This document shows positions 26,280 through 37,500 of a DNA stretch of 64,000 nucleotides, piece by piece (positions within the stretch are counted from its first letter, which is position 1; each line of letters begins with the position of its first letter). The DNA is taken from contig MNCI01036289.1 in assembly GCA_015680685.1 (NCBI GenBank), positions 97,252 to 161,251 of the forward strand, in the 5' to 3' direction. The notes under the pieces are model-generated. The model was not told the origin of the DNA. It worked only from the letters and a program-made list of their open reading frames with translations, and did no database searches. The position numbers were made by a program, and so were the translations under genes. Origin of the DNA: Gnetum montanum (taxonomy: Eukaryota; Streptophyta; Gnetopsida; Gnetales; Gnetaceae).

Positions 26280-27035
26280 TAAATGTTGACACCATGGCTA
26301 TGCCACCAACATATTGATCTATTAGTGGTTTTGGCACTTCATGTATTGAAGTGTTGGTCACTTAGAAAATGCATTTGAGGATCTAATCACTTCACTCCAA
26401 GGTTTTTTTGACCATTGGACTCCTTTCTTATGATCAAAGCCACTAGTCTTTACTGGCCCTTCCATCTTGGTAATCTACATCCCCATTCTTTTTGATGGGG
26501 TGAAACCTTCATTGGGTTTCTTTTCCAAGGCCATTTAGATATGGTTTTCCCATTGAGTGAATTACATTACACTTAATAGACTTGGGGGTTATCCCATCGA
26601 ATAAGATGTGTTACACTCTATGGACTTAATGATTTCCCACTGCATGACATGAGTTACATTCAAGTGAACTCGAGGATGGAGCATGATGAAGAGATATCAT
26701 ATGTCTACAGTGCATGAGTGGCACATAGGCCAACATTATTTTCCAAGGTATGAAAGGTCATCATTAAGTTATAGGATTGAGCTCAAGGAGTCGTGCTAGA
26801 TGAAGGGCAATGGTACAAGCACTCTTGTCATAGCAAGATAAACTCACCAAATCTTACACATTGAGGTTGTATAATGGCTTGCTATCATAATGACTTGCAT
26901 CCTTGTGATGTCTCCAGGCTTCATCTTGCAAATACAACTTCAAGAAAACAAGAAAATCAAGCAAACATAGCATGTTATAACATTACAATGCATACATGCT
27001 ACATAGAATAACAAAACCAAGCCACCTAGATTACC
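26280..27035 (-). other. 3' noncoding region of element B
   Basis: The complement of 26290-26440 is similar to 16600-16760 downstream of pol A. No coding potential. A matching 3' LTR promoter was not found further out, so the 3' LTR may be missing or too decayed to see. Confidence 0.5.
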
Positions 27036-27039
27036 AATG

Positions 27040-27235
27040 TTGCCAATTTAAGGCCATGGTAGGCCATGTTATCAATTTAAGGCCCTAGCAGGCTGTAGTG
27101 CCAGTTTAAGGTCATAGTACATTGTGGTACCAATTTAAGGCCTTAACAGGTTGTATTACCTGTTTAAGGCCTTGGTAGGCTATATTATTAGTTTAAGGCC
27201 TTACCAAGTCATACTATCAGTTTAAGGCCTCAACA
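27040..27235 (-). repeat. Motif block 'TTTAAGGCCNTGGTAGGCC' downstream of integrase B
   Basis: Seven imperfect units of about 30-34 bp (…caatttaaggccatggtagg…). The same block lies downstream of integrase C (52470-52830), upstream of RT in A and B, and at the 3' side of both NIF-like genes. Confidence 0.7.
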
Positions 27236-27239
27236 ATTC

Positions 27240-30200
27240 GTGATGAAGTAGGCTCGCTTGTTGATGATTGTTGATGTTATGACTACTGTAGGTCATATGT
27301 AATAAGGCTTTAGATAGGAGTGGTTGATTGGATTGGCCAACTCATTTCCATCCATGTTTATGATCCTAAATGCTCCATTGTCATAGGCTCTGGTGATAAG
27401 GAAGGGCCCTTCCTAGTTGGCTGAGAATTTATCCACATTCTCACAAACAGCTTTGAGGGCCAGTTCACCTTCCTTGATCTTACACTTGATCAAGTTATGG
27501 TGGTGCTACTATTTCTACCTCTCTTGATACTGCTTGACATGAGTAAGTGCACACACATGTGACTCCTCCATCATGTCCAAGTCTACTATTTGCAACACCT
27601 TGCTCTTCTCAATATTGATGAATTCAAATATGGCTACTCATAGTGATGGTACATGCAATTCAAGAGGTAAAATAGCTTCAGAACCATAAACCAAGCTATA
27701 AGGTGTTATACTAGTTGTTGTATGGTAGGTTGTCTAATAGGCCCAAAGTGCATGGACAAGCTACTCATGCCATTTTCTCTTGCTATTATTAAGCATCTTC
27801 TTAGGCAAGTTGACGATGACCTTATTACTTACTTCCAATTGCCCAATTTCTTGAGGGTAATAAGGTGACTAGAAAGAATGCTGAATGTCTAGTTCATGAT
27901 AAAAATCCTTTGTTTCTTGGTTACTAAACTATGTTCCATTGTTTGTAACTATGGTCATGGATATGTCAAAATGGGCTACAATGTTATCCAATATAAATTT
28001 ATAGACTTGTTTGAATGGAATCCTTCTTAGGGGAATAGCTTCAACCCATAGTGTAAATTATTTGGTTGTAGTGATGATGAAGCTATGACTTGTAGAAGAC
28101 TTAGGAGTTATAGGTCCAATGATATCCAACCCCCATCATTGAAATGACCAATTGATCTAAATGGTGTGTAACTTAGTTGGTGATACATCTATGAGGTTAC
28201 TATGTTGTTAGCATGTGTCACAAGTCTTAACCTTATGCAGGAAGTTTCCATATGGGACCAGTAATAGCCTAACCATCTAATCTTAGTAGCCATAGCTCTA
28301 GGTCCTATATGTCCTTCACAAGCACCCTCATGAACCTACTCTAGGACTATTCTAGCTTCAATTTTACTCAAGAATTTTAACAACACACCATTGTAGGATT
28401 GTCAACAAATGTGTTATCACTTGCTATGACATATTGTTTTGATCATTTACATACAACATCCTTTTGAGCAATAGTTAGGCCTTGTGAAGATTCATCATGC
28501 ATAAGGTATAATTTGATATTGTCATACTACTCCATGGCAAGAGCAATATGAATGATGGCCACAAAGGTATCCTTAGTGCTCTATGTGATGGAGATAGCAT
28601 AATCCATAGTTAAGATGGGCAACTTACTAAACACATTTAGCATTACACTAAGAGCTAATGTTGCAATGATGTTGACTATGACATTCTCATTTTGGGGTAT
28701 GTGTTGGATATCAACATTTGTAAATTATTGTAACAATTGCTTTCCTAACTCAAAATAAGGTTGTTAATGTTTGGCTTTGCATGCATAAACCTTAGTTACT
28801 TGGTTAATCACAAGTTGTGAGTCACCTTTGATCATTAATCACTTGATTTCTAGGTCACAAGCTACCATCATCCCTGTGATCAAGCCCTCATACTCCACTA
28901 TGTTGTTGGTACATGGAAACTAAAAATGGTAAGTGAATGATTGTATTTCATTAGATGTGAATGTTATGATGGTACTAGCACTAGCTGCATGGGTAGTTGA
29001 AGCTTTTTCAAAATTCATGACTACCTCATAGCCCTTAGGCACTTGGCTAATGGTGTTAACATGTTCATCAAGAAACCTAGGATCTATGGTTGCTTGGTCA
29101 TCAATGGGCAAACTAGTGTGTTGTATGGCTATCCTTAACCTTTCTTTGAGGATTGAGAGATTTCATGGAGGTTAAACTCCACTATTATGGCTTTCCATTG
29201 AGCTATAATGGCTACTTTCATAGATATTGGTCATTATGGCTCTAAGCATGTTATCTTTTTAAATAAAATTAACCTATCTTCTAAAGAGGTAGTGTCTTCA
29301 CTTATTCAATGAGAAGACTAGTGCTAGATAATACTTCTCCACTTTAGTGTATCTAGTCTCATGGGAAACTAATGCATGACTAAAGTAGTATATTGGCATT
29401 TTTTCTCAATCATCATGTTTTTGACAGAGTAGAGAGGTAATGGATGTATCAAAGATAGCATGGTAGATGTGAAATGGTTTATCCTCTTGTGGATGATAGA
29501 CTGTTATCAATTGTGGCAACTCTTACTTAAGGTTTCTAAATGCCTCTTAGCATTGAACCATCTACTCATAGTGAACCCATTTCTTCAGTAAGTATTGCAT
29601 GGGCTATAACTTATCTATAAGCCTATCGATAAACTTACAAATAAACTATAGTTTGCATTGTAATCCTCAAAGCTTCTTAAGGTTAGTAGGCATTACTAAT
29701 TTGAATATGGCCTTAACCTTATCAAGATTGACATGTATCCCTACTTTAGATACTACAAAGCCAAGCATCTTACTGGTCTTGACACCAAAGACATACTTAT
29801 TGCAATTGAACCTAAGCATGTACTTGAGGCATCGTTTAAGCACAAGATCTAGGTCATTAGCATGGTAATTGATCACTTTAGACTTAATAGCTATGTTGTC
29901 TATGTAATCATTGAGAAAACCTAACATGTAATCACTAAAGATATCATTCATGACTCATTCGTAAGTTGCTCCTACATTCTTAAGGCTAAAGGACATCATA
30001 GTATAGCAAAAGCTACTCCACATGGTCATGAAGGTCATGCTAAGTTGATGCTTTAGGTTGATCCTAATCTAGTTGTATCCCAATTCATCCATAAAGGACA
30101 ATCAGACATGTCCAACCATAGTATTAATAAGTTGATCAATATAAGGAAAAGGAAAGTCATCCTTGATGGTTGCCTTATTTAGGTCTTAAAAGTCCATCCA

Positions 30201-30790
30201 AATATGGATACTCTTGTTCTTCTTAGGAACTACCACTATGTTGGACATCCATTCTGCATAGTCAATAGCCCTAATGAAACTAGCTTGATAGAGTTTTATG
30301 ATTTGATGATGGACTACTAAGGCTAAATTAGGTCTAATCTTGCACACTTTTTTCTTATTTGGTCTAATGCTAGGATTAGTATGATGTTGTTTTGTACTAG
30401 GTGTAGGTCTAGACCTAGCATATCTTCATATGACCAATCAAAGGCCTTAATATTACCTTGTAGGACCTTGGTGATATCTTGAACCTATTAAGATTCCAGT
30501 CAAAAATTTACTTGTAGCATTTTCTCCTCACCACTTTGTGTCATGATAGGAACCTCAACCAAAGATTCTTTAGTTATGTCACTTGCCTCTACATCAAGGA
30601 TTTTGACTAGGTTTTCAAGCCATTCTAGAGGTTTTTCTATCGAGGCTATAAGGTCAATAAGATCCTTAGGCTCAAAATCCAAGAAATTGGGGTTAATACA
30701 CCATTCAACATCACCATGAGCTCCACTTAGGCTCAAACGTAAGCTAATCTACTTCCAAGTACTCATACTTTGGTCTTGCATGTCAACCAT
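27240..30790 (-). pseudogene. Gypsy pol B: pre-RT segment, RT, RNase H and integrase, decayed
   Basis: On the complement the segment before RT (30736-30500) reads INPNFLDFEPKDLIDL and is open for 78 codons. RT (about 30490-29660) shows EDMLGLD, an FGLKN-type region and Y-I-D-N (29905-29894) where Y-V-D-D is expected, followed by KTSKMLGFVVSK. RNase H (about 29300-28700) shows VPKGYEVVMNFEKAS and a C-T-N-N-type patch. Integrase (about 28350-27600) shows WGLDIIGPITPKSSTSHSFI, NNGT with Asn for the middle Asp, and GQLEVSNK with the catalytic Glu kept. Transitions account for most stops. It is the closest relative of pol A. The gag-protease on the same strand lies far upstream at 43659-40640, beyond the oppositely oriented NIF-like gene. 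Confidence 0.9.
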
Positions 30791-30989
30791 AAGCACATTA
30801 AGTGGCACCTGGGTAAATTAAGTAAATAATGCTAAAAGGCTATAAAAATCATGCGAAAATATGCTACTCTAATGCAAATGGGATCATATAAAGCTATAAA
30901 CAAAAAGGTAAAGATAGGTAGATATAATGGAAAAAACGTCAAAACAAGGTTACAACAAGTTACAAGCTTACTAGTTTGATGCCAATTTA

Positions 30990-31335
30990 GTTTCTTAGTG
31001 GAGTATGATGCTAGTCTAAGACCTTAGTAGGCCATGATGCTAGTTTAAGGCCTTAGTAGGCCATGGTTACATGGTGCTAAATGGTGGTCAGGAAAGGTCA
31101 AAGCCCACTATTCAATACGAATCAAAGGCTAAACAAGGTTATATAGTGCAATAATAAGGATAAACACATTGAAATAAAAGTATTATTGAGGCCAAACAAG
31201 CTCAACAATGCAACAATGGTGAAAATAGGTCATGGTATCATAAAATAAGATAAAATAAGATAAACTAGAATGCATATAGTGAATTTTGATCAAAACATGG
31301 TCAAAGAGGGTTAGATTTTACTAGCTTAAGATCTT
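30990..31335 (-). repeat. Motif block between array 2 and pol B
   Basis: Two clear tandem units of gctagtttaaggccttagtaggccatg (31010-31072) plus a decayed one near 31322. This is the same word as at 12540-12620 upstream of pol A. Confidence 0.6.
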
Positions 31336-31949
31336 ATCAAGCCATGGTTTAAGGCATCCACAAAGGCTATTTTTGGGTTGTCTAGATGAAAAAAACAAAG
31401 GTTTTAATGCTTCCACATTAGACCCCCACTATTTCCATGCTAGCTAGCATGGAAGGGATGACCCCTAGCATGGATGGAACATTTAGACAATTTCCTAGGC
31501 TTTTTCTAGTTAATTTTTGAATTCTAATAACTTGCATGTTAGCACAGTTGAGTGGGGAAGGAAATGGACTAGTTTTGGCATCAATTTGAACCCTTGGAAC
31601 CCCTCTTTAAAGCCTAAAGATGTCTTCCACACTAGATCCTCATTGTCCAACATGGAAGAGGTGATCCCTAACATGGAAACCAATACAAATGGGTTGCATA
31701 TCATTCAGTGGATCAAAATCAAGATTCTAAGACCTTACCAAGGTAGCGTAGGGCCAGATCTATCAAAATTGAAAAGCTAGTTTAAAGGTTAAAAAGGTTA
31801 AAAAGCCAGTTTTGGAACTTCACCCCCTATTTCCACATTGGCCAATGTGGATAGGAGGGGGCTCAACATGGATAATCTAGATCCAGCCCAAAACAAGGTC
31901 AAACAAGATTAAATTAGCAACAAAACTTAGATCTGAAATATGTGCATCT

Positions 31950-32358
31950 TCTAACTTTGTTTTAAAGCCATTTCAAGAGGTTTTGTGTGTAAAAGAAACT
32001 TGGAATAGCTTTTCCCTATTTTTCCATGTTGAGCATGGTGGCCCCAACATGGAAGAATGAGGATGCACTTGTTTTTTAGCTTTGAAATAGTCTAGGAGCA
32101 TCTTGATCAGGTTTCTAGCTTCTAGGGCTATAAACTATGATTTCCCATGTTTTTGACTAATTTTGCTTATGTTTAGAGGCTATATGAGACTATGTAAGGT
32201 TACATACCCCATAATCCATACTAGAAAAGTTGCTCTAGCATGGAAGATGGGATTGAATGAGTTTTAGGGGCTAAAATGAGGTTAGATGAGTGCAAACATA
32301 CAGTTGTGAGGTTCTAGGCTTCTCTGGTGTAGGTTTTTGATCTCTAGGAGTGTCAATA
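31950..32358 (+). repeat. Left arm of a 409-bp inverted repeat
   Basis: The arm runs from tctaactttg to gtgtcaata and ends one base before an N (32359). Its reverse complement is 32602-33010, with no difference that I could find by eye. See the finding on assembly orientation. Confidence 0.9.
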
Positions 32359-32601
32359 NCGCCTAGTGTGGAAGAAAATAGGTAACATAAAAAACCATTT
32401 AGAAACACTCAAATCTCTAAATTTTGACCTTAAACCCTAGCCCTTGATCTTGGTAGCTCTAGGAGCTAACATGCATAGACAATTATGGTCAAAACTAGCA
32501 TAGATCTAAGATTTTTGGTTTGTCCATGCTAGGGAAGGCCTCTTCCATGATGGCCAGTGTAGAACTAGCTTGGAAGAACTACCTTTCCATATTTGGTAAT
32601 A

Positions 32602-33010
32602 TATTGACACTCCTAGAGATCAAAAACCTACACCAGAGAAGCCTAGAACCTCACAACTGTATGTTTGCACTCATCTAACCTCATTTTAGCCCCTAAAACT
32701 CATTCAATCCCATCTTCCATGCTAGAGCAACTTTTCTAGTATGGATTATGGGGTATGTAACCTTACATAGTCTCATATAGCCTCTAAACATAAGCAAAAT
32801 TAGTCAAAAACATGGGAAATCATAGTTTATAGCCCTAGAAGCTAGAAACCTGATCAAGATGCTCCTAGACTATTTCAAAGCTAAAAAACAAGTGCATCCT
32901 CATTCTTCCATGTTGGGGCCACCATGCTCAACATGGAAAAATAGGGAAAAGCTATTCCAAGTTTCTTTTACACACAAAACCTCTTGAAATGGCTTTAAAA
33001 CAAAGTTAGA
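32602..33010 (-). repeat. Right arm of the 409-bp inverted repeat
   Basis: Reverse complement of 31950-32358, ending one base before an N at 33011. The N-to-N segment 32360-33010 is best explained as an overlapping contig placed backwards. Confidence 0.9.
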
Positions 33011-34564
33011 NGAAAGTTTGGTATCTTCCAAAAGGTCAAACAAGGTTTTGATGCTAGTACAAGATAATTTGTTGTTATTTGGACATGTCTGTGACCTCTC
33101 ATGAACCTTCCTAGCTATATCCACACTAGATCCATGCTAGCTCTATGTTGGCTAGCATGGATGAGGTCTCCCCTAGCATGGATGAACCAAAAAGATTAGA
33201 TCTAGGATCTCTTGGTAGCAAATTAACCATGGACGTTAGCCTTTGTGATTCTTGGTGTCAATTGTCAAGATTCAATGTCAATATCTACCAATTTGAAGGC
33301 TTCTAGGTGCCTCATGCAATAAACCCCCTTTCTTCCATGTTGAGCATGGTGGCCCTAATGTGGATGATAGGGGGATGATAGTTTTACATCATTTTTTACA
33401 AATTTTGTGATACTTGGAGGCTCCAAAAGATTTTAGTAAGGTCTATAGCTCACTAAGGTAGGTTATTAGGCTCTTTTTGGTTGTAAATTGTGTTTTATTG
33501 CATAGTCCCTGGTCTTCCACACTAGGCAACATGGAAGGGGGGATCACCAATGTGGAAAAGGCTATAGGTGAAAAATTGAATTGTTTCAAGGTAAACTTAG
33601 ACTACCAGAGACTGTCATGAAGTTTTAGGTTTAAAAAATGAATACCAAGCAATCACTTTTGGCAATTTTTGTCATCGCCCCATCCATACACACTAAATCC
33701 ATGCTACCCAGCATGGAAGAGGCATCCCCCAATGTGTATCAACAAAATCCTAAGGTTTTGAGCACTTTCCATCAAATTTTGTGAGGTTTTGGGGCTACCA
33801 GGGATGACTAGAGGGGTTCTAGGTCATGTGGGCCCACTTTGGGGATCAAGTTTGAGCTAGATGAGACATGTGGATAAGTATGGGTGTTACCCCCTCCCCC
33901 CTCCCCCACCCTACTTCATGTTGGGTAGTGTTACCCCAGCCTGGAAATCCAAAATGTTTGGCTTTGACTAGATCTAGCCCCCTTTCAAAGCCTGAGGTTA
34001 GATGAGGTAGGTTACAACTGCCAAAAATGGCAAGGAAGTTAGGTTTTAAGGGTTTTAGAAGGTGGGAAGCATGCATCTACACTACATCCAAGAGGCCAAT
34101 ATGGATGCATGGAGGTTAATGCTTAAGCATGATTTTGGATATTTAAGGGGTCAAAACCCTATAATTAATAGAGTTTCCTAGTTAAGTGTTAGAGCATATG
34201 GTGGGGCCCACTGGCCAAAATTCAAAAATTTGAAAATCAAACTTATCTCCCACCATTCTTAGCATGGACAAGCCTTTCCTCCCCTTTGCACTTTAGTGCA
34301 CTTTGAGTGCCAATGCACATAATTGACAACATGGAGTTAAGAGTAGGCATTTAGGATTTGCTTTGGTTTTTATGTTAAAATTTTTATGAGTTTCAATCAT
34401 AAGTTTAGTCTTGGAAAATAGTGCATTGTTAGAGAGCTCTAGGAAAGGTTTTTTCTGAAAATTCTATATATCCATAGTGTGGAAACACCAAATCTCTCCC
34501 CCATCCAATGTAGATACTCCAATCCCTTAGATTTTTTAGCTTCCTCAATGTTGGTGTTACAAGG

Positions 34565-37500
34565 ATGAAGCAACATGGAGGCAAGAGTAAGAATCCAAGG
34601 ATTCATAAAGTAGATGAGATTGGCAAGACCATTTTCAAACTTTCTAGGCCAATCTCAACCCAAGAGTCTTTCATGTCCACTCTGAGGTAGGCCATTCCTA
34701 GCTATTTTTCTTATTTTCTAGTCATTTTTCTTATCTTCCTAACTAGGGTGTAGGTTTTTTTTTGTTAGATATATGTTGATGGAGGGAGTAGAATGAAATT
34801 ATAACAAACTCCTACCTCATATTTTGACTATCTAAGGTTATTTTGTTATTCTAAATTTGGTAGATTTGATTTCTAAATTAGGTTTTACCATTTTATGTGC
34901 TTTTTTCATTAGTTTTGTGGATGGAGCCATTTTTTCAGATCTAGGCTTAGATATATGTCAAAATTAAATTTTGACAAAATCCCATCACCTATTTTGATGG
35001 TTTTTACATGGTTGTAAATTTTTGTGACTTTTTTGGCTTTTATTCATGTTGAAGCAAAATTGAGTTTTATGAATTTTATGTGTTTTTTAGTGTTTTGGAT
35101 GCAAAAAGCAAGCAATTATATGAATTTTTGTATTATGAAAATGGCTAAATTTGGCTATAATCTAAGGTTATGGGCCTATATATCTATTTTTAAGCTTTTT
35201 TTTGTATGGTTTCATTCAATTTAGATTTTAAATAACAAAGTTATGATTGTTTTAGTTAGGTTGTGTAGTTCAGTTTTTGTGACATTTTTTAAAATTTCAT
35301 GTAAAGTTATGAAATTGTTTCCAAAGAAATGGTAGGTGTTTTGGCTATTGTTTGGTTATGGATATGTAGATCTTGGCTTAAGCTTTCCAAAAAAGGTAGA
35401 ATCACTTTGTTTGGATATACAATTAATTTTGAAGAATTTTTCATTAAACTTGTGCAAAAGAGGTTTTCAAATCATGACTAGGTTACTGCTCAATTTTTCA
35501 TATTTTCTATTAAAAGGGCTACATGTTTTTGGCTATGTTTGTTATGGCTAAAAATCTCATGATTTTAGGATTCTTTCCATGATGGAATCACTAAAATTAA
35601 AATTAAAATGAATTTTTTACTACGGTCATGTGATTTAGGGCTTTTTTTGCAATGGTCAAGTTACTACTAGGTTTTCTCTATTTTCTATCAAATCCTCTAA
35701 GAATTTTCAGATTTTCTTTTCATGGCTATGTAGCTCATGATTTTAGGATTTCAATGGTAATGAAATCATCAAATTAAGAGATAGGGTTAATTTTTGACAA
35801 ATTTTCCCATACGGTCACGCATGTAGAGGTTTTTCTTGGTTGTAACAATGTACCCCTTGGGGATGGGCAACATGGATATGCTTAGAAATTTTCTTTTCAA
35901 TGGCCCATGCTCCTGGGGATGCTTAAATATGTTAACTATGCTCTAAGATTTTTTTACGAAAAATAAAAATATTTTACTATTTTTAGTAAGCTTTTTTCTA
36001 CAACTATTTTCTAAGTTTTAAGGCTATTTTTATGTCAACATGGTTTTGGACTAAGGCTTGGTCTTTGGCTATAAGGCATAATGGCTACAAGGGTTGTAAC
36101 AATGCTATTTTTGAACTCTTAAATAAGTTTGAGTGAACACCTTAGATTTTTTCACAAGAGCTAATTCCACCCCTAACTATGATGTTTTCAAACTTGTCAA
36201 GAAAACCTAGGTGGTTGTTATAATTTTGTTTCCCCATGTAGGGCCTTGCTAAAATCCATACTTATTGTGGTTGAGTTAGTGGGCATCTTATGTTGCATCA
36301 GCCATCCCAAGGCAAACAACCCTTTGCTTGATATGACCTTAGAGAGGGGATCATGTGGTTTTTTCCTAAGACAAGGGAATTCCTTATCTACATTCTACAG
36401 AACTTTAGTATGATGCTATGGTCACACTTGTCTACTAACAAGGCTAGAATCATAGTGGAGACACTAATGCCTCAAGCATCTAGTCTGATAACCAAGTTCA
36501 TTACTAATGATCCAGTGCCTCAAGCAATAGGAAAAGTAATAGACATCATTAGCTCACACTACCTTATGGAGATCTGGACTATGCCAAAGTACTATTAGTA
36601 TAATGCTAACAATACTTTGATGAATGTGCAGAGAGTCCACATGTTGTTTCAGAATCCACTTGGCACCATATACCATCTATATGGGTAAGCATGGTTGTTA
36701 TAGTATTTTTATGTTTTTTGATTTGTTGGTTAAGTTACCTTTTCTAACTTATCAATTTTATGAACTTCTTGTAGGTACATGATCAACGATCAAGGCTTGA
36801 TCACCAATGATCGAACCTTGGTGGTGGCTCAAACCACTTTAGATGTATTTACCAAGGGTCCCTAAATTAGAACTATTGTGTATGAAAAAGTAAGGGGGGA
36901 CTATGATAGATACACTAAAGATTTCAACCTTGTCTACAAGAAGTAGATGTCCAACAAGATGATACACAGCTAGTGGGTAGACCTCAAGGATTAAACCTTT
37001 ATAGTTGGGACCTCTACACAAGCCACACCAAGTAAGAAGAAGAAAGGTAAACACAAGGGTTGTAATGTCTAATGCTTTATGTTTACTAAATTTTTAAGAG
37101 TTCTATTATTTTAACTATTTTTTAGACATGCCCATGTTGATGCTAAATGTTTGTTATTGTCTTGTAGGACTTTCCACCTTTGCTAACATTACCTTATCAG
37201 TTTCAAGATGTGATGACAATACCCTCATCCTGAAATTTGGTGAGGTGGTACCAACACAAGAGTGGTTGGGAGATAGATACCTAGATACATCCAAGCAAAC
37301 ATTGAGTATGTGGGTTTACTTAATGTGTTCATGGCACCCATCCCTTCCATCCCTACTGCATAGATGCTAAACATCATCGACTCCTTCGATGAAGAAGTCA
37401 ATCATTTCAGCACCATAGTGTAAGATATGTTGATTATCATACCATAAATGAGGAAATATTTTATAACTTTTTTGGTCCCCATTGGTGGGGCAAACATTTC

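Larger units (their letters stand above)
31400..34510. repeat. Degenerate tandem array, period about 190-200 bp, palindromic core (array 2)
   Basis: Cores of the type TTCCATGCTAGC..GCTAGCATGGAAG recur near 31430, 31625, 31825, 32010 and 32215, and again near 33130, 33330, 33515, 33690, 33905, 34080, 34250 and 34480. The sequence between is only loosely conserved. The spacing matches array 1 although the core word differs. It ends about 50 bp before the first exon of the NIF-like gene, so it occupies that gene's promoter position. The middle is disturbed by the misplaced segment described separately. Confidence 0.7.

Noticed and set aside
27040-27235. CRISPR-like array
   Set aside because: Regular short repeats are present, but units are imperfect, there are no unique spacers of constant length, and the context is a plant retrotransposon.
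31950-33010. A 1.06-kb hairpin, foldback transposon or small-RNA precursor
   Set aside because: The arms end exactly at single Ns, and the whole is explained by a reversed overlapping contig. No target-site duplication or transposase signal is present.
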